Positions 33,370-41,892 of a stretch of 64,000 nt of DNA are shown here, one piece after another. This DNA is from Actinoplanes couchii (lineage in GTDB: Bacteria; Actinomycetota; Actinomycetes; Mycobacteriales; Micromonosporaceae). The notes beneath the pieces are model-generated. The model did not search any database. It saw only the letters and a list, made by a program, of their open reading frames with translations, and had not been told where the DNA came from. Position numbers and translations under genes: made by a program. Each line of letters opens with the position of its first letter. The first letter of the stretch is position 1. The stretch covers positions 62,001 to 126,000 of the forward strand of contig NZ_BOMG01000102.1 in the NCBI RefSeq assembly GCF_016862075.1. The letters run 5' to 3'.

Positions 33370-33918
33370 ATGATCACCGTGCGGCGACCGCACCGCGCCG
33401 ACGCCCGGCGCAACTTCGACGCGCTGCTGACCGCCGCCCGCGACGCGTTCGCCACGTGCGGCGCCGACGCCTCCCTGGAGGACATCGCGAAGAAGGCGGG
33501 TGTCGGCATCGGCACGCTGTACCGCAACTTCCCGACCCGGCAGGACCTGATCGAGGCCGTCTACGTCGAAGAGGTCACCCAGCTGGCCGAGGCCGCCGAG
33601 TCGCTGTCCGGCGAGCCGCCGTGGCCGGCGCTGCGCGCCTGGCTGGAGCGTTTCGTGGCGTACGCGGCGACCAAACGCGCCATCATCGACCTGCTCAACC
33701 GCGACTCGGAGATGTTCGGCTCGTGCCGCGCGGTGATGTATGCGGCCGGCCAGCCCCTGTTCGACCGCGCGAAACAGGCCGGCGAGATCCGCCCCGACGC
33801 CGAGTTCGACGACGTCCTGCGCATGGTCTCCGGCCTCACCGCAGCCACCTTCGTCGACGACGGCCAGCGGCACCGGGTGCTGACGTTCGCCCTCGACGGC
33901 CTGCGCCACCGCCCCTGA
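33370..33918 (+). CDS. TetR-family regulator of the divergent exporter
   Basis: A 182-residue TetR protein with a clear HTH (LLTAARDAFATCGADASLED, then AKKAGVGIGTLYRNFPTRQD) and a C-terminal ligand pocket typical of the TetR_C_33 type (LAEAAESL; ALRAWLERFVAYAATKRAII). ATG 33370 is chosen; sequence upstream is the operator region. The divergent MFS exporter and shared palindromes indicate a self-regulated efflux system. Confidence 0.92.
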   Translation: MITVRRPHRADARRNFDALLTAARDAFATCGADASLEDIAKKAGVGIGTLYRNFPTRQDLIEAVYVEEVTQLAEAAESLSGEPPWPALRAWLERFVAYAATKRAIIDLLNRDSEMFGSCRAVMYAAGQPLFDRAKQAGEIRPDAEFDDVLRMVSGLTAATFVDDGQRHRVLTFALDGLRHRP

Positions 33919-33925
33919 CCACAGG

Positions 33926-35122
33926 TCAGAACGGCGGGTCCAGCAGCCCGGTCCGCTCCGGTCCGGTGGGCCGCTCGTGCAGGCACCAGTCGAGCCAGTG
34001 CCGCACCCAGGGGTCCGCCTCGTCCCCCTGCATCCTGCGCAGCTCCGGGTGCAGGGCGGTGATGGCGAACCACTGGACGAGCGCGATCCCGTGCGAGCGG
34101 AGAAGCGGATCCGGGTCGGCGATCAGTTCGGCGGCCACGTCAGCCGGCACCGCGCCGTCGACGCCACCACGATCCCACGCGAGCCGGTACGCGGCCGCCC
34201 GCCGCCGTTCGAGGTCATCGGTGGCCAGTTCGGCCAGCACGTCGTCGAGCGTGAGCAGGCCCAGGATCACGAGAGCTTCCAGGTCGACCGGGGTCCGGGC
34301 CCGTGCGGCGCCGGCGATCTCACGGGCCGCCGACTCCCGCTGGTCGTCGCCGGGTCTCAGCAACGCCGCACGGACGACCGGAGCATCGTCCGACGTCACC
34401 GCCGTGGCCAGCGCCGCGAGGCCTGCCGTACTGATCACGGGCGCCATGCCGAGCGACTCGCCGGCCCGGATCCGGCGATCCGGCGAGGGGCCGTCCGCGA
34501 GCACGGCGATCAGCGCCGCCTCGTCGAGCGGCAGACGTTCCCCGAACCAACCGACGTCGTATCCGGCGAGTGTCTCGTCCAGCCACCGCTCGTACCAGGA
34601 AAGGAAGTCGGGGTCCTCGACCACGTAGGGCCCCACCGGTCCGTCGTGGTCGAGATTGATCAGTCGTCCCCGGGCCGGCCCGGTCACCACCAGACGCGTG
34701 ACGAGCGAGCACCCGTGGTCGGCGACCACCAGGGTGCCCGGCATGAGGATCCGGTCCGGTCCCGGTGGCTGTTCGTGACGCTGCTCCCAGTCGTCGCGGT
34801 AGCGGGGTCCGGGCAGATAGCCGCTGGGCCGGGCGAGGTGCCCGGACCGCCGGTACCGGCAACAGCTCCGGGTGAGGCGGGTCAGTCCGTGACCGGGACC
34901 GGCGCCCTCGCTGCCCAGTTGCGTGACGAACAGGCGAAACGCCGCGGGCAGCGACACCTCGTGACGTTCCTCGAACTCGGCGACGGCCGCCTCGGGCAGC
35001 GGATCCGCCAGCCGGAAGCCGTGCGACGCCACACCGAACGCCTTCGGCGGCTCAGGCATGTCCCGCAGCGCCGTCAGCTTCCCGGCGATCCGGATGAGCC
35101 GCGCCTGATGATCGTCCGTCAC
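33926..35122 (-). CDS. SMI1/KNR4 family protein with HEAT-like C-terminus
   Basis: A 398-residue protein from GTG 35122 (an upstream start at 35146 is possible). The N-terminus has the SMI1/KNR4 pattern (LPEAAVAEFEERHEVSLPAA), the core GC.LVTRLVVTGPARGRLIN followed by DPDFLSWYERWLDETLAGYD, and then Ala/Leu-rich HEAT-like repeats with Asp-Asp turns. This family includes immunity proteins of toxin systems and general scaffolds. It is the intact relative of the shortened protein at 5809-6471. Confidence 0.82.
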   Translation of the reverse strand: MTDDHQARLIRIAGKLTALRDMPEPPKAFGVASHGFRLADPLPEAAVAEFEERHEVSLPAAFRLFVTQLGSEGAGPGHGLTRLTRSCCRYRRSGHLARPSGYLPGPRYRDDWEQRHEQPPGPDRILMPGTLVVADHGCSLVTRLVVTGPARGRLINLDHDGPVGPYVVEDPDFLSWYERWLDETLAGYDVGWFGERLPLDEAALIAVLADGPSPDRRIRAGESLGMAPVISTAGLAALATAVTSDDAPVVRAALLRPGDDQRESAAREIAGAARARTPVDLEALVILGLLTLDDVLAELATDDLERRRAAAYRLAWDRGGVDGAVPADVAAELIADPDPLLRSHGIALVQWFAITALHPELRRMQGDEADPWVRHWLDWCLHERPTGPERTGLLDPPF

Positions 35123-35134
35123 CGGCTCAAGATA

Positions 35135-35166
35135 ACGGCCCGGCACTCGGGTGAGTGCCGGGCCGT
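35135..35166 (-). terminator. Perfect 14-bp hairpin after the sugar importer operon
   Basis: ACGGCCCGGCACTC (35135-35148) pairs perfectly with GAGTGCCGGGCCGT (35153-35166) around GGGT. It lies 12 bp past the stop of the binding-protein gene on the minus strand. Confidence 0.85.
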
Positions 35167-35178
35167 CTGCTGTGGGCG

Positions 35179-36285
35179 TTACTTGGTGAGGGGGGCCAGC
35201 TTCGGGTCGTCGGCGTAGGCCTCGGCCGCGGTCGCCTTCGTGACGATGACCGGCGGGAGCAGGTAGGAGGGGACGACCTTCACCCCGTTGTCGTACGACT
35301 TGGTGTCGTTGACCTCGGGCTCGGCCCCGGTCTGCAGGGTCTTGACCATCTTGATGGTCTCGGTGACCAGCTTGCGGGTGTCCTTGTTGATCGTCGAGTA
35401 CTGCTCACCCAGCATGATCGACTTGACCGACTCGACCTCGGAGTCCTGGCCGGTCACCACCGGGATCGGCTTGCCGGCGCCCTTGACCGAGGTGATGATC
35501 GCGCGGGCCAGGGTGTCGTTCGGCGACAGCACCCCGTCCAGGGTCTTGCTGCTGTAGGTGGAGGTCAGCAGCGAGTCCATCCGGCTCTGCGCGTTCTCCG
35601 CCTTCCAGCCCTGGGTCGCGGTCTGCTTGACATCGGTCTGCCCCGACCCGACCACCACGTCACCTTTGTCGATGGCCGGTTTCAGCACCTCCATCGCGCC
35701 GTTGAAGAACACCCCGGAGTTGTTGTCGTCGGGCGAACCGGAGAACAGTTCGATCGTCCACGGCCCGGTGGCCTTCTTCGCCTTCATCCCGTCCAGGAGC
35801 GCCTGCCCCTGCAACTGCCCGACCTTGAAGTTGTCGAACGCGATGTAGTAGTCGACGTCCTTGGTGTTGGTGATCAGCCGGTCGTAGGCGATGACCACCG
35901 CACCGGCCTGTTTCGCCTGCGCGACCTGGGTGGACAACTGGGCCGCGTCGGTCGCGCCGATCACGATGACCTTCGCGCCCTTGGTGATCATCGCGGTGAT
36001 CTGCGCCTGCTGGTCGGCGACGATGGTGGACGCGCCGGCGTACTGCACGTCGCCCTGGAATCCGGCCTCCTGCAGCCCGGCGGTGAACAGCCCACCGGCG
36101 AGCACCCAGTTCTCCGACGTCTTCGACGGCAGCGCCACCCCGATCAGCGAATCCGCCGCGAATCCCTTGGCCGGAGCCCCCGATTCACCGGTCGACCCGG
36201 ACCCTTCGCGTTCCGATCCACAGCCGCTGGCCACCATGGCAAGGGCAGAACCGACTGCCAAAATCTTTGCGATTGAAGTACGCAT
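35179..36285 (-). CDS. chvE: Monosaccharide ABC transporter substrate-binding lipoprotein (ChvE-like)
   Basis: A 368-residue lipoprotein with lipobox VASGC (Cys22) and a type 1 periplasmic-binding fold: LIGVALPSKTSENWVLAGGL, KVIVIGATDAAQLSTQVAQA, DYYIAFDNFKVGQLQGQALL, PIPVVTGQDSE. It matches the multiple-sugar binding proteins of the ChvE/xylose group. ATG 36285 has AAGGTGAT 7-10 bp upstream. It is the last gene of a three-gene operon; in most similar operons the binding protein comes first. Confidence 0.92.
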   Translation of the reverse strand: MRTSIAKILAVGSALAMVASGCGSEREGSGSTGESGAPAKGFAADSLIGVALPSKTSENWVLAGGLFTAGLQEAGFQGDVQYAGASTIVADQQAQITAMITKGAKVIVIGATDAAQLSTQVAQAKQAGAVVIAYDRLITNTKDVDYYIAFDNFKVGQLQGQALLDGMKAKKATGPWTIELFSGSPDDNNSGVFFNGAMEVLKPAIDKGDVVVGSGQTDVKQTATQGWKAENAQSRMDSLLTSTYSSKTLDGVLSPNDTLARAIITSVKGAGKPIPVVTGQDSEVESVKSIMLGEQYSTINKDTRKLVTETIKMVKTLQTGAEPEVNDTKSYDNGVKVVPSYLLPPVIVTKATAAEAYADDPKLAPLTK

Positions 36286-36293
36286 AAAAGCGA

Positions 36294-37604
36294 TCACCTT
36301 CCGGAAGAAGAACTGCTGGCTTTCTCGCCTTCGGCACTGGGGACTGCCGGATCTGCCGTGGGGGCGGCAGCCGAACCTCGGAAGGGCCGCATCAACGATC
36401 CGATGATCGAGAACCGGCCCTGTTTCTTGTTGTAGACGTCCAGCGCGACGGCGGCGAGCAGGAACAGCCCACGGATGATCTGGTCCATGTCGGATCCGAC
36501 ACCGGTGAGTTGCAGACCGTTCTTGAGCACGGCCATGACCAGGCCGCCGACGATCGAGCCGCTGACCGTGCCGAGACCGCCGGAGACCGCGGCCCCGCCG
36601 ATGAAGACCGCGGCGATGGCGTCGAGTTCCCAGTTCAGCCCGTCCTGCGGGCCGGAGGCCGTGGACCGGGCCACGAAGATCATGCCGGCCACCGCGGCGA
36701 GCACGCCCATGTTCGTCATGACCAGGAAGTTGACCCGGCGCAGTTTCACCCCGGACAGCTCGGCGGCCCGGGCGTTGCCGCCGACCGCGTAGATGTGCCG
36801 GCCACCGGCGGTGTTGCGGGTGTAGAACGAGTACGCGACGACCAGGACCGCGAGGATGATGCCGGACACCGGGAAACTGGTGCCGACCCGCCCGCCGGCG
36901 AACTGGAGCGTGGCGAAGACGATCACCCCGAGCAGCAGGGCCAGCCGCACCGCCGAGATCCACACCGGAGCCGGTTCGGCGCCCTCCATCTGCTGACGGA
37001 CCCGCCTGGTGCGCCACTCCCGCCACGCCACCGCCGCGCACAGCACCAGTCCGAGCAGCAGGGTCGCGTTGTTGTAGCCGGTCTCCGGGCCGAACTCGGG
37101 CAGGTAACCGGCGCCGATCACCCGGAAGCCCTCCGGGACGGGCACCGTGTCGGCATTGCCGATGTACTGGTTGCCGCCGCGGAACAGCAGCATCCCGGCG
37201 AGCGTGACGATGAACGCCGGCACCCCGATGTAGGCGACCCAGAACCCCTGCCAGGCCCCGATCAGCGCGCCGACGAGCAGGCCGAGCAGGATGCCGGCCG
37301 GCCATGGCACGCCGTGTTCGGTGATCGCCTTGGCCACCACGATGCCGGTGAACGCGGCCACCGAGCCCACCGACAGGTCGATGTGACCGGCGACGATCAC
37401 CATCAGCATGCCGATGGACAGGATCGAGATGTACGCGTACTGCTGGGTCAGGGCGATCAGATTGCCCGACGTCAACGTCAGTCCGTCGGTGCGGATCTGG
37501 AAGAACACGATGATCGCCACGAGCGTGAAGATCATGCCGAATTGACGGGCGTTGGACGTCGTACCGCCGAAAAGGTTCTTCTGCAGGTCTTTGATGCGGC
37601 TCAT
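36294..37604 (-). CDS. mmsB: Monosaccharide ABC transporter permease (MmsB/GguB-like)
   Basis: A 436-residue BPD_transp_2 permease with about 10 helices. The conserved VAGHIDLSVGSVAAFTGIV and the IGAWQGFWVAYIGVPAFIVT signature are clear, with an unusually long soluble insert (WREWRTRRVRQQMEGAEPAP) and a Ser-rich C-terminus (EKASSSSSGR). The 4-bp overlap with the ATPase gene and the 8-bp gap to the binding-protein gene indicate one transcript. Confidence 0.93.
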   Translation of the reverse strand: MSRIKDLQKNLFGGTTSNARQFGMIFTLVAIIVFFQIRTDGLTLTSGNLIALTQQYAYISILSIGMLMVIVAGHIDLSVGSVAAFTGIVVAKAITEHGVPWPAGILLGLLVGALIGAWQGFWVAYIGVPAFIVTLAGMLLFRGGNQYIGNADTVPVPEGFRVIGAGYLPEFGPETGYNNATLLLGLVLCAAVAWREWRTRRVRQQMEGAEPAPVWISAVRLALLLGVIVFATLQFAGGRVGTSFPVSGIILAVLVVAYSFYTRNTAGGRHIYAVGGNARAAELSGVKLRRVNFLVMTNMGVLAAVAGMIFVARSTASGPQDGLNWELDAIAAVFIGGAAVSGGLGTVSGSIVGGLVMAVLKNGLQLTGVGSDMDQIIRGLFLLAAVALDVYNKKQGRFSIIGSLMRPFRGSAAAPTADPAVPSAEGEKASSSSSGR

Positions 37605-39142
37605 GGCGTGGTCAGCTTCCGGTTCGAGGTCATTCGCCTCATCAGCAGTTCCGGATCGGCGTCCGCGCGGGCGACCTCGCCGGTGATCGTGCCTTCGAAG
37701 ACGGTGTAGATGCGGTCGCAGAGCCCGATCAGCTCGGGCAGTTCCGAGGAGATGACGATGACGCCTTTGCCCTCGTCGGCGAGCCGCTGGATGATGCCGT
37801 AGATCTCGTATTTCGCGCCCACGTCGATCCCGCGTGTCGGCTCGTCGAGAATCAGCAGATCAGGGTCGGTGAACATCCATTTCGCCAGGACGACCTTCTG
37901 CTGGTTGCCGCCGGAGAGCCGGGTGACGCCCTCGTCGACGGTCGGCGTCTTGATCCGCAGACTCCGCCGGTAACTCTCCGCCTCGTGATACTGCGCGGCC
38001 TGGTCCAGCACGCCCCGGCGGGTGATTTTGGACAGTTTCGCGGCGACCACCGACGTCTTCACGTCGTCGAGCAGATTCAGGCCGATCGCCTTGCGGTCCT
38101 CGCTGACATAGGCGAGCCCGTTGGCGATGGCGTCGGCGACCGAGTCCACCTGGATCTCCTGGCCGTCCTTGAAGACCTTTCCCGCCAGGTGTACGCCGTA
38201 CGAATGCCCGAACACACTCATCGCGAGTTCGGTGCGGCCGGCGCCCATCAGCCCGGCGAATCCGACGATCTCGCCCCGGCGGACGGTGAACGCCGAGTTC
38301 TTGCAGACGAGCCGTTCCGCCGAGATCGGATGCCGCACGGTCCAGTCCCGGACCTCGAAGAACACGTCACCGATCTGCGGCGTGTGCTCCGGGAACCGGC
38401 TCTGCAGATCCCGGCCGACCATGCCGCGGACGATCCGGTCCTCGTCGACCCGGTCCGCACCGACGGTGATCGTTTCGATGGTCCGCCCGTCGCGCAGAAT
38501 GGTGATCGCGTCGGCGACCGCCTCCACCTCGTTGAGCTTGTGCGAGATCATGATCGAGGTGATGCCGCGTTCCTTGAAACCGCGCAGCAGATCGAGCAGG
38601 TGCCGCGAGTCGTTCTCGTTGAGCGCGGCCGTCGGCTCGTCCAGGATCAGCAGTTTGACGTCCTTGGCGAACGCCTTCGCGATCTCCACCAGCTGCTGTT
38701 TCCCGACCCCGATGTCCTTGATCAGGGTGTCCGGGTCCTCTTTCAGCCCGACCATCGCCATCAGTTCCAGGGCGCGGTGGTTGGCGGCTTTCCAGTCGAT
38801 GCGGCCCCAGCGCCGGGGCTCGTTGCCGAGGAAGATGTTCTCGGTGATCGACATGCCCGGGACCAGCGCCAACTCCTGGTGGATGATGACGATTCCGGCG
38901 TTCTCGCTGGCCCGGATGTCGGCGAAACGGCACTCCCGTCCCTGGTACAGGATCGTGCCCTGATAGGTCCCGAACGGGTGCACCCCGCTGAGGACCTTCA
39001 TCAGCGTTGATTTACCGGCGCCGTTCTCTCCGCAGATCGCGTGGATCCGCCCGGCGGTGACCGCCAGGCTGACGTCGGCCAATGCGACGACCCCGGGGAA
39101 CTCCTTGGTGATCGATCGCATTTCGAGCAGGGCATCGCCCAC
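37601..39142 (-). CDS. mmsA: Monosaccharide ABC transporter ATPase with two ABC domains (MmsA/GguA-like)
   Basis: A 513-residue protein with two fused ABC domains. Domain 1 has Walker A GENGAGKST, a Q-loop (HQELALVPG), the signature region (VGKQQLVEIAKA) and Walker B LLILDEPTAAL. Domain 2 has a degenerate Walker A (GFAGLMGAGRTEL), the signature LSGGNQQKVVLAK and LLILDEPTRGID. This is the normal state for sugar importers of the RbsA/XylG/GguA group. First gene of the importer operon; its promoter lies in 39143-39251. Confidence 0.95.
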   Translation of the reverse strand: MGDALLEMRSITKEFPGVVALADVSLAVTAGRIHAICGENGAGKSTLMKVLSGVHPFGTYQGTILYQGRECRFADIRASENAGIVIIHQELALVPGMSITENIFLGNEPRRWGRIDWKAANHRALELMAMVGLKEDPDTLIKDIGVGKQQLVEIAKAFAKDVKLLILDEPTAALNENDSRHLLDLLRGFKERGITSIMISHKLNEVEAVADAITILRDGRTIETITVGADRVDEDRIVRGMVGRDLQSRFPEHTPQIGDVFFEVRDWTVRHPISAERLVCKNSAFTVRRGEIVGFAGLMGAGRTELAMSVFGHSYGVHLAGKVFKDGQEIQVDSVADAIANGLAYVSEDRKAIGLNLLDDVKTSVVAAKLSKITRRGVLDQAAQYHEAESYRRSLRIKTPTVDEGVTRLSGGNQQKVVLAKWMFTDPDLLILDEPTRGIDVGAKYEIYGIIQRLADEGKGVIVISSELPELIGLCDRIYTVFEGTITGEVARADADPELLMRRMTSNRKLTTP

Positions 39143-39251
39143 ACTTACCCCCGGGACTTCTGATCAAGTTCGATGAACAGGGCGTTTCCGCACTGTAAAT
39201 CCAATTGACCGTTGCCGCCATCCCCGCGGGGCAAGATCCGGTTCCGGAACC

Positions 39252-39857
39252 TCAGTCCTGGTGATCCGCCCTGGTCAATGCTCCGAAAAGGAACAGATCG
39301 ACCAGCTCCTCGACACTGATCGTGCTCTCGGCCGGGGTGCTGCGCCGGACCTGGCCGAAGAACAGGTTCAGGAACGCGTCGGCCAGGGTCGCCGCCGGCA
39401 GCCGCAGCCGCTCCTGATCGGGTTCGAACAGGTCGAGGACCGCCTGCCGGGTGATCGCCTGGGATTCGTCCCGGGCGCCCGGGAGTGGGCCGGGGCCACG
39501 GCGGCCGGTGCCGAGGGTGCCGTGCATGGCGCGGATGACCGTGCCCATCCGGTTCAGGTAGGCGTCCAGCGCGTAGATCGCCTCGGCGAGCCGGGCGGCG
39601 AGGGGCTGGTCGAGGGGGATGGACTGCAGCTCCTGGTGCACCTGGGTGGGGTCGAGGGCGGCGGCGACGCAGGCTTCGAGGACCGCGTTCTTGTCGTCGA
39701 AGACCCGGAAGATGGTCGCCTCGCCGATGCCGGCCGCCCGCGCGATCTTCGCGGTGGTGACGGCGGCCCCCAGCTCGGCGACGAGGGGGAGCGCGGCCCG
39801 GACGATGGTCTCGCGGCGCTGGTCGGGTGTCATGCCCGGTGCTCGTGTCGGTGTCAT
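39252..39857 (-). CDS. TetR-family transcriptional regulator
   Basis: A 201-residue TetR protein with HTH RRETIVRAALPLVAELGAAV, then TTAKIARAAGIGEATIFRVF, and a C-terminal helical domain. It starts 13 bp from a perfect 20-bp palindrome and diverges from the SulP gene. It is likely autoregulatory. The palindrome half-site GAGTGAGT is typical of TetR proteins controlling exporters, but no exporter is adjacent; SulP is the only divergent candidate. Confidence 0.9.
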   Translation of the reverse strand: MTPTRAPGMTPDQRRETIVRAALPLVAELGAAVTTAKIARAAGIGEATIFRVFDDKNAVLEACVAAALDPTQVHQELQSIPLDQPLAARLAEAIYALDAYLNRMGTVIRAMHGTLGTGRRGPGPLPGARDESQAITRQAVLDLFEPDQERLRLPAATLADAFLNLFFGQVRRSTPAESTISVEELVDLFLFGALTRADHQD

Positions 39858-39870
39858 ATCCTCGACGGTA

Positions 39871-39890
39871 CGGAGTGAGTACTCACTCCG
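39871..39890. promoter_or_regulatory. Perfect 20-bp palindrome upstream of tetR
   Basis: CGGAGTGAGTACTCACTCCG is fully self-complementary and lies 13 bp from the TetR start codon. Very probably the TetR operator. Confidence 0.85.
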
Positions 39891-39946
39891 TCAACGCCTG
39901 AACGTTGCCAGCCCGGTGCGATCCGGCAGGTTCCGGGGGCCGCGGC

Positions 39947-39972
39947 ACTCTACTCTTACGGAAGGGTAGAGT
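39947..39972. promoter_or_regulatory. 26-bp dyad upstream of the SulP gene, possible MerR-type operator
   Basis: ACTCTACTCTTAC (39947-39959) and GGAAGGGTAGAGT (39960-39972) match as an inverted repeat at 11 of 13 positions and end 8 bp before the SulP ATG. CTCTAC/GTAGAG arms resemble MerR operators. A MerR gene follows SulP directly. Confidence 0.6.
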
Positions 39973-39980
39973 CTGCGCAC

Positions 39981-41453
39981 ATGTCGAAAACCGTTGGTGC
40001 GCGCTGGTCGCGGCCGGATTGGCTGGCCTCGCCGCGAGTGTTGCGCACCGAGATCCTGGCCGGGCTCGTCGTGGCCCTCGCCCTGATTCCCGAGGCGATC
40101 TCGTTCTCCATCCTGGCGAACGTCGACCCCAAGGTCGGGCTGTTCGCCTCGTTCACGATGGCCGTCACGATCGCGATCTGCGGCGGCCGCCCCGCCATGA
40201 TCTCCGCCGCCACCGGCGCCATCGCGCTGGTCGTCGCCCCGCTCGCCAAGGAGCACGGGCTCGGCTACCTGACCGCCGCCGTCGTGCTCGGCGGTGTGTT
40301 CCAGATCGTCCTGGCCCTGCTCGGGGTGGCCCGGCTGATGCGGTTCATCCCGCGCAGCGTGATGGTCGGCTTCGTCAACGCCCTCGCGATCCTGATCTTC
40401 ACCGCGCAGCTGCCGCACCTGATCGACGTGCCGTGGCTGGTCTACCCGCTGGTCGCGGTGGCCCTGGCGATCATGTTCCTGCTGCCCCGGTACTTCACCG
40501 CGATCCCGGCGCCGCTGATCGCCATCGTGCTGCTCACCGCGTTCGTGCTGATCGCGCACGTCACCGTGCCGAACGTCGGCGACGAGGGCACCCTGCCGGA
40601 CAGCCTGCCGATCTTCGGCATCCCGAGCGTCCCGTTCACGCTCGACACGCTGACCCTGATCGCCCCGTACGCGCTGGGAATCGCCCTGGTGGGTCTGATG
40701 GAATCGTTGATGACCGCGAAACTTGTCGACGACGTCACCGACACCCGCTCCGACAAGACCCGCGAGTCGTGGGGCCAGGGTGTCGCCAACATCGTCACCG
40801 GCTTCTTCGGCGGCATGGGCGGCTGCGCCATGATCGGCCAGACGATGATCAACGTGAAGACGTCCGGCGCGCGCACCCGGCTGTCCACGTTCCTGGCCGG
40901 TGTCTTCCTGCTCATCCTGGTCGTCGTGCTAGGTGACGTGGTGGCGTTGATCCCGATGGCCGCCCTGGTCGCCGTCATGATCATCGTCTCGGTCGGCACC
41001 TTCGACTGGCACAGCATCGCCCCGGCCACCCTCAAGCGGATGCCCGCCGGTGAGATCGCCGTCATGGTGATCACCGTGGCCGGCACCCTGGTCACCCACA
41101 ACCTCGCCGTCGGCGTGGTGCTCGGCGTGCTGGCCGCCATGGTCGTCTTCGCCCGCCGGGTCGCCCACTTCACCGAGGTCACCAAGATCAAGGACACCTA
41201 TGTCGTACGTGGGGAGCTGTTCTTCGCCTCGTCCAACGACCTCGTGCACCAGTTCGACTACGCCGGCGACCCGGACCACGTGGTCATCGACATGAGCGCC
41301 GCCCACATCTGGGACGCGTCGTCGGTGGCCGCCCTCGACGCGATCACCCACAAATACCGCTCCCGCGGCAAGAACGTCGAGATCATCGGCCTGAACGAGG
41401 CGAGCGCCGGCTTCCACGCGAACCTCGCGGGCAAGCTGAACGCGGGGCACTGA
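39981..41453 (+). CDS. SulP-family anion transporter with STAS domain
   Basis: A 490-residue SLC26/SulP protein: membrane domain with 12-14 helices (LRTEILAGLVVALALIPEAI; AICGGRPAMISAATGAIALV, a conserved substrate-site region) and a C-terminal STAS domain from about 400 (HVVIDMSAAHIWDASSVAAL). SulP members carry sulfate, bicarbonate, nitrate or C4-dicarboxylates, and substrate is not clear from sequence. The MerR gene 12 bp downstream probably controls it. Confidence 0.93.
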   Translation: MSKTVGARWSRPDWLASPRVLRTEILAGLVVALALIPEAISFSILANVDPKVGLFASFTMAVTIAICGGRPAMISAATGAIALVVAPLAKEHGLGYLTAAVVLGGVFQIVLALLGVARLMRFIPRSVMVGFVNALAILIFTAQLPHLIDVPWLVYPLVAVALAIMFLLPRYFTAIPAPLIAIVLLTAFVLIAHVTVPNVGDEGTLPDSLPIFGIPSVPFTLDTLTLIAPYALGIALVGLMESLMTAKLVDDVTDTRSDKTRESWGQGVANIVTGFFGGMGGCAMIGQTMINVKTSGARTRLSTFLAGVFLLILVVVLGDVVALIPMAALVAVMIIVSVGTFDWHSIAPATLKRMPAGEIAVMVITVAGTLVTHNLAVGVVLGVLAAMVVFARRVAHFTEVTKIKDTYVVRGELFFASSNDLVHQFDYAGDPDHVVIDMSAAHIWDASSVAALDAITHKYRSRGKNVEIIGLNEASAGFHANLAGKLNAGH

Positions 41454-41465
41454 CAAACTGTGGCG

Positions 41466-41855
41466 ATGACCGGACGGCACATGCAGATCGGGGAAGCGGC
41501 GGAACGGGTCGGGCTCAGCATCCGCACCATCCGCCACTACGAGGAAGCCGGCCTGATCGTGCCGTCCGCCCGCAGTGACGGCGGTTTCCGTCTCTACACC
41601 GACCCGGACCTGGACCGGCTGCGGGTGGTGAAACGGATGAAGCCGCTGGGTTTCACCCTCGACGAGATGCGCGACCTGCTGGAGATCCTCGACCAGCTGA
41701 CCGCCGACACCGGCGACCGGGCCGCCCTGATGGACCGCCTGGCCGGCTACCACCGGGCAGCCGACACCCGGGTCCAGACCCTTCGCGACCAGCTGGCCCA
41801 CGCCGAGGGTTTCGCCGAACAGATGCGCGACCACCTGGACCAGCACACCCGATAG
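41466..41855 (+). CDS. MerR-family transcriptional regulator
   Basis: A 129-residue MerR protein: IGEAAERVGLSIRTIRHYEE, then AGLIVPSARSDGGFRLYTDP and a long coiled-coil (DLDRLRVVKRMKPLGFTLDE onward) without a C-terminal ligand domain. ATG 41466 is used; ATG 41481 is also possible since MQIGEAAE is a typical MerR start. It lies 12 bp after SulP in the same transcript direction, consistent with a transporter/regulator unit with a dyad in front. Confidence 0.9.
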   Translation: MTGRHMQIGEAAERVGLSIRTIRHYEEAGLIVPSARSDGGFRLYTDPDLDRLRVVKRMKPLGFTLDEMRDLLEILDQLTADTGDRAALMDRLAGYHRAADTRVQTLRDQLAHAEGFAEQMRDHLDQHTR

Positions 41856-41892
41856 CCGGGCGCGGCCGGCGGCGAGCGGCGAGGATGGCCTG

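Noticed and set aside
35179..37305. 708-codon frame joining permease shadow and ChvE-like protein
   Set aside because: The first 340 codons overlap the permease in another frame and lack protein-like composition; the lipoprotein signal at 36285 with a ribosome site is the true start.
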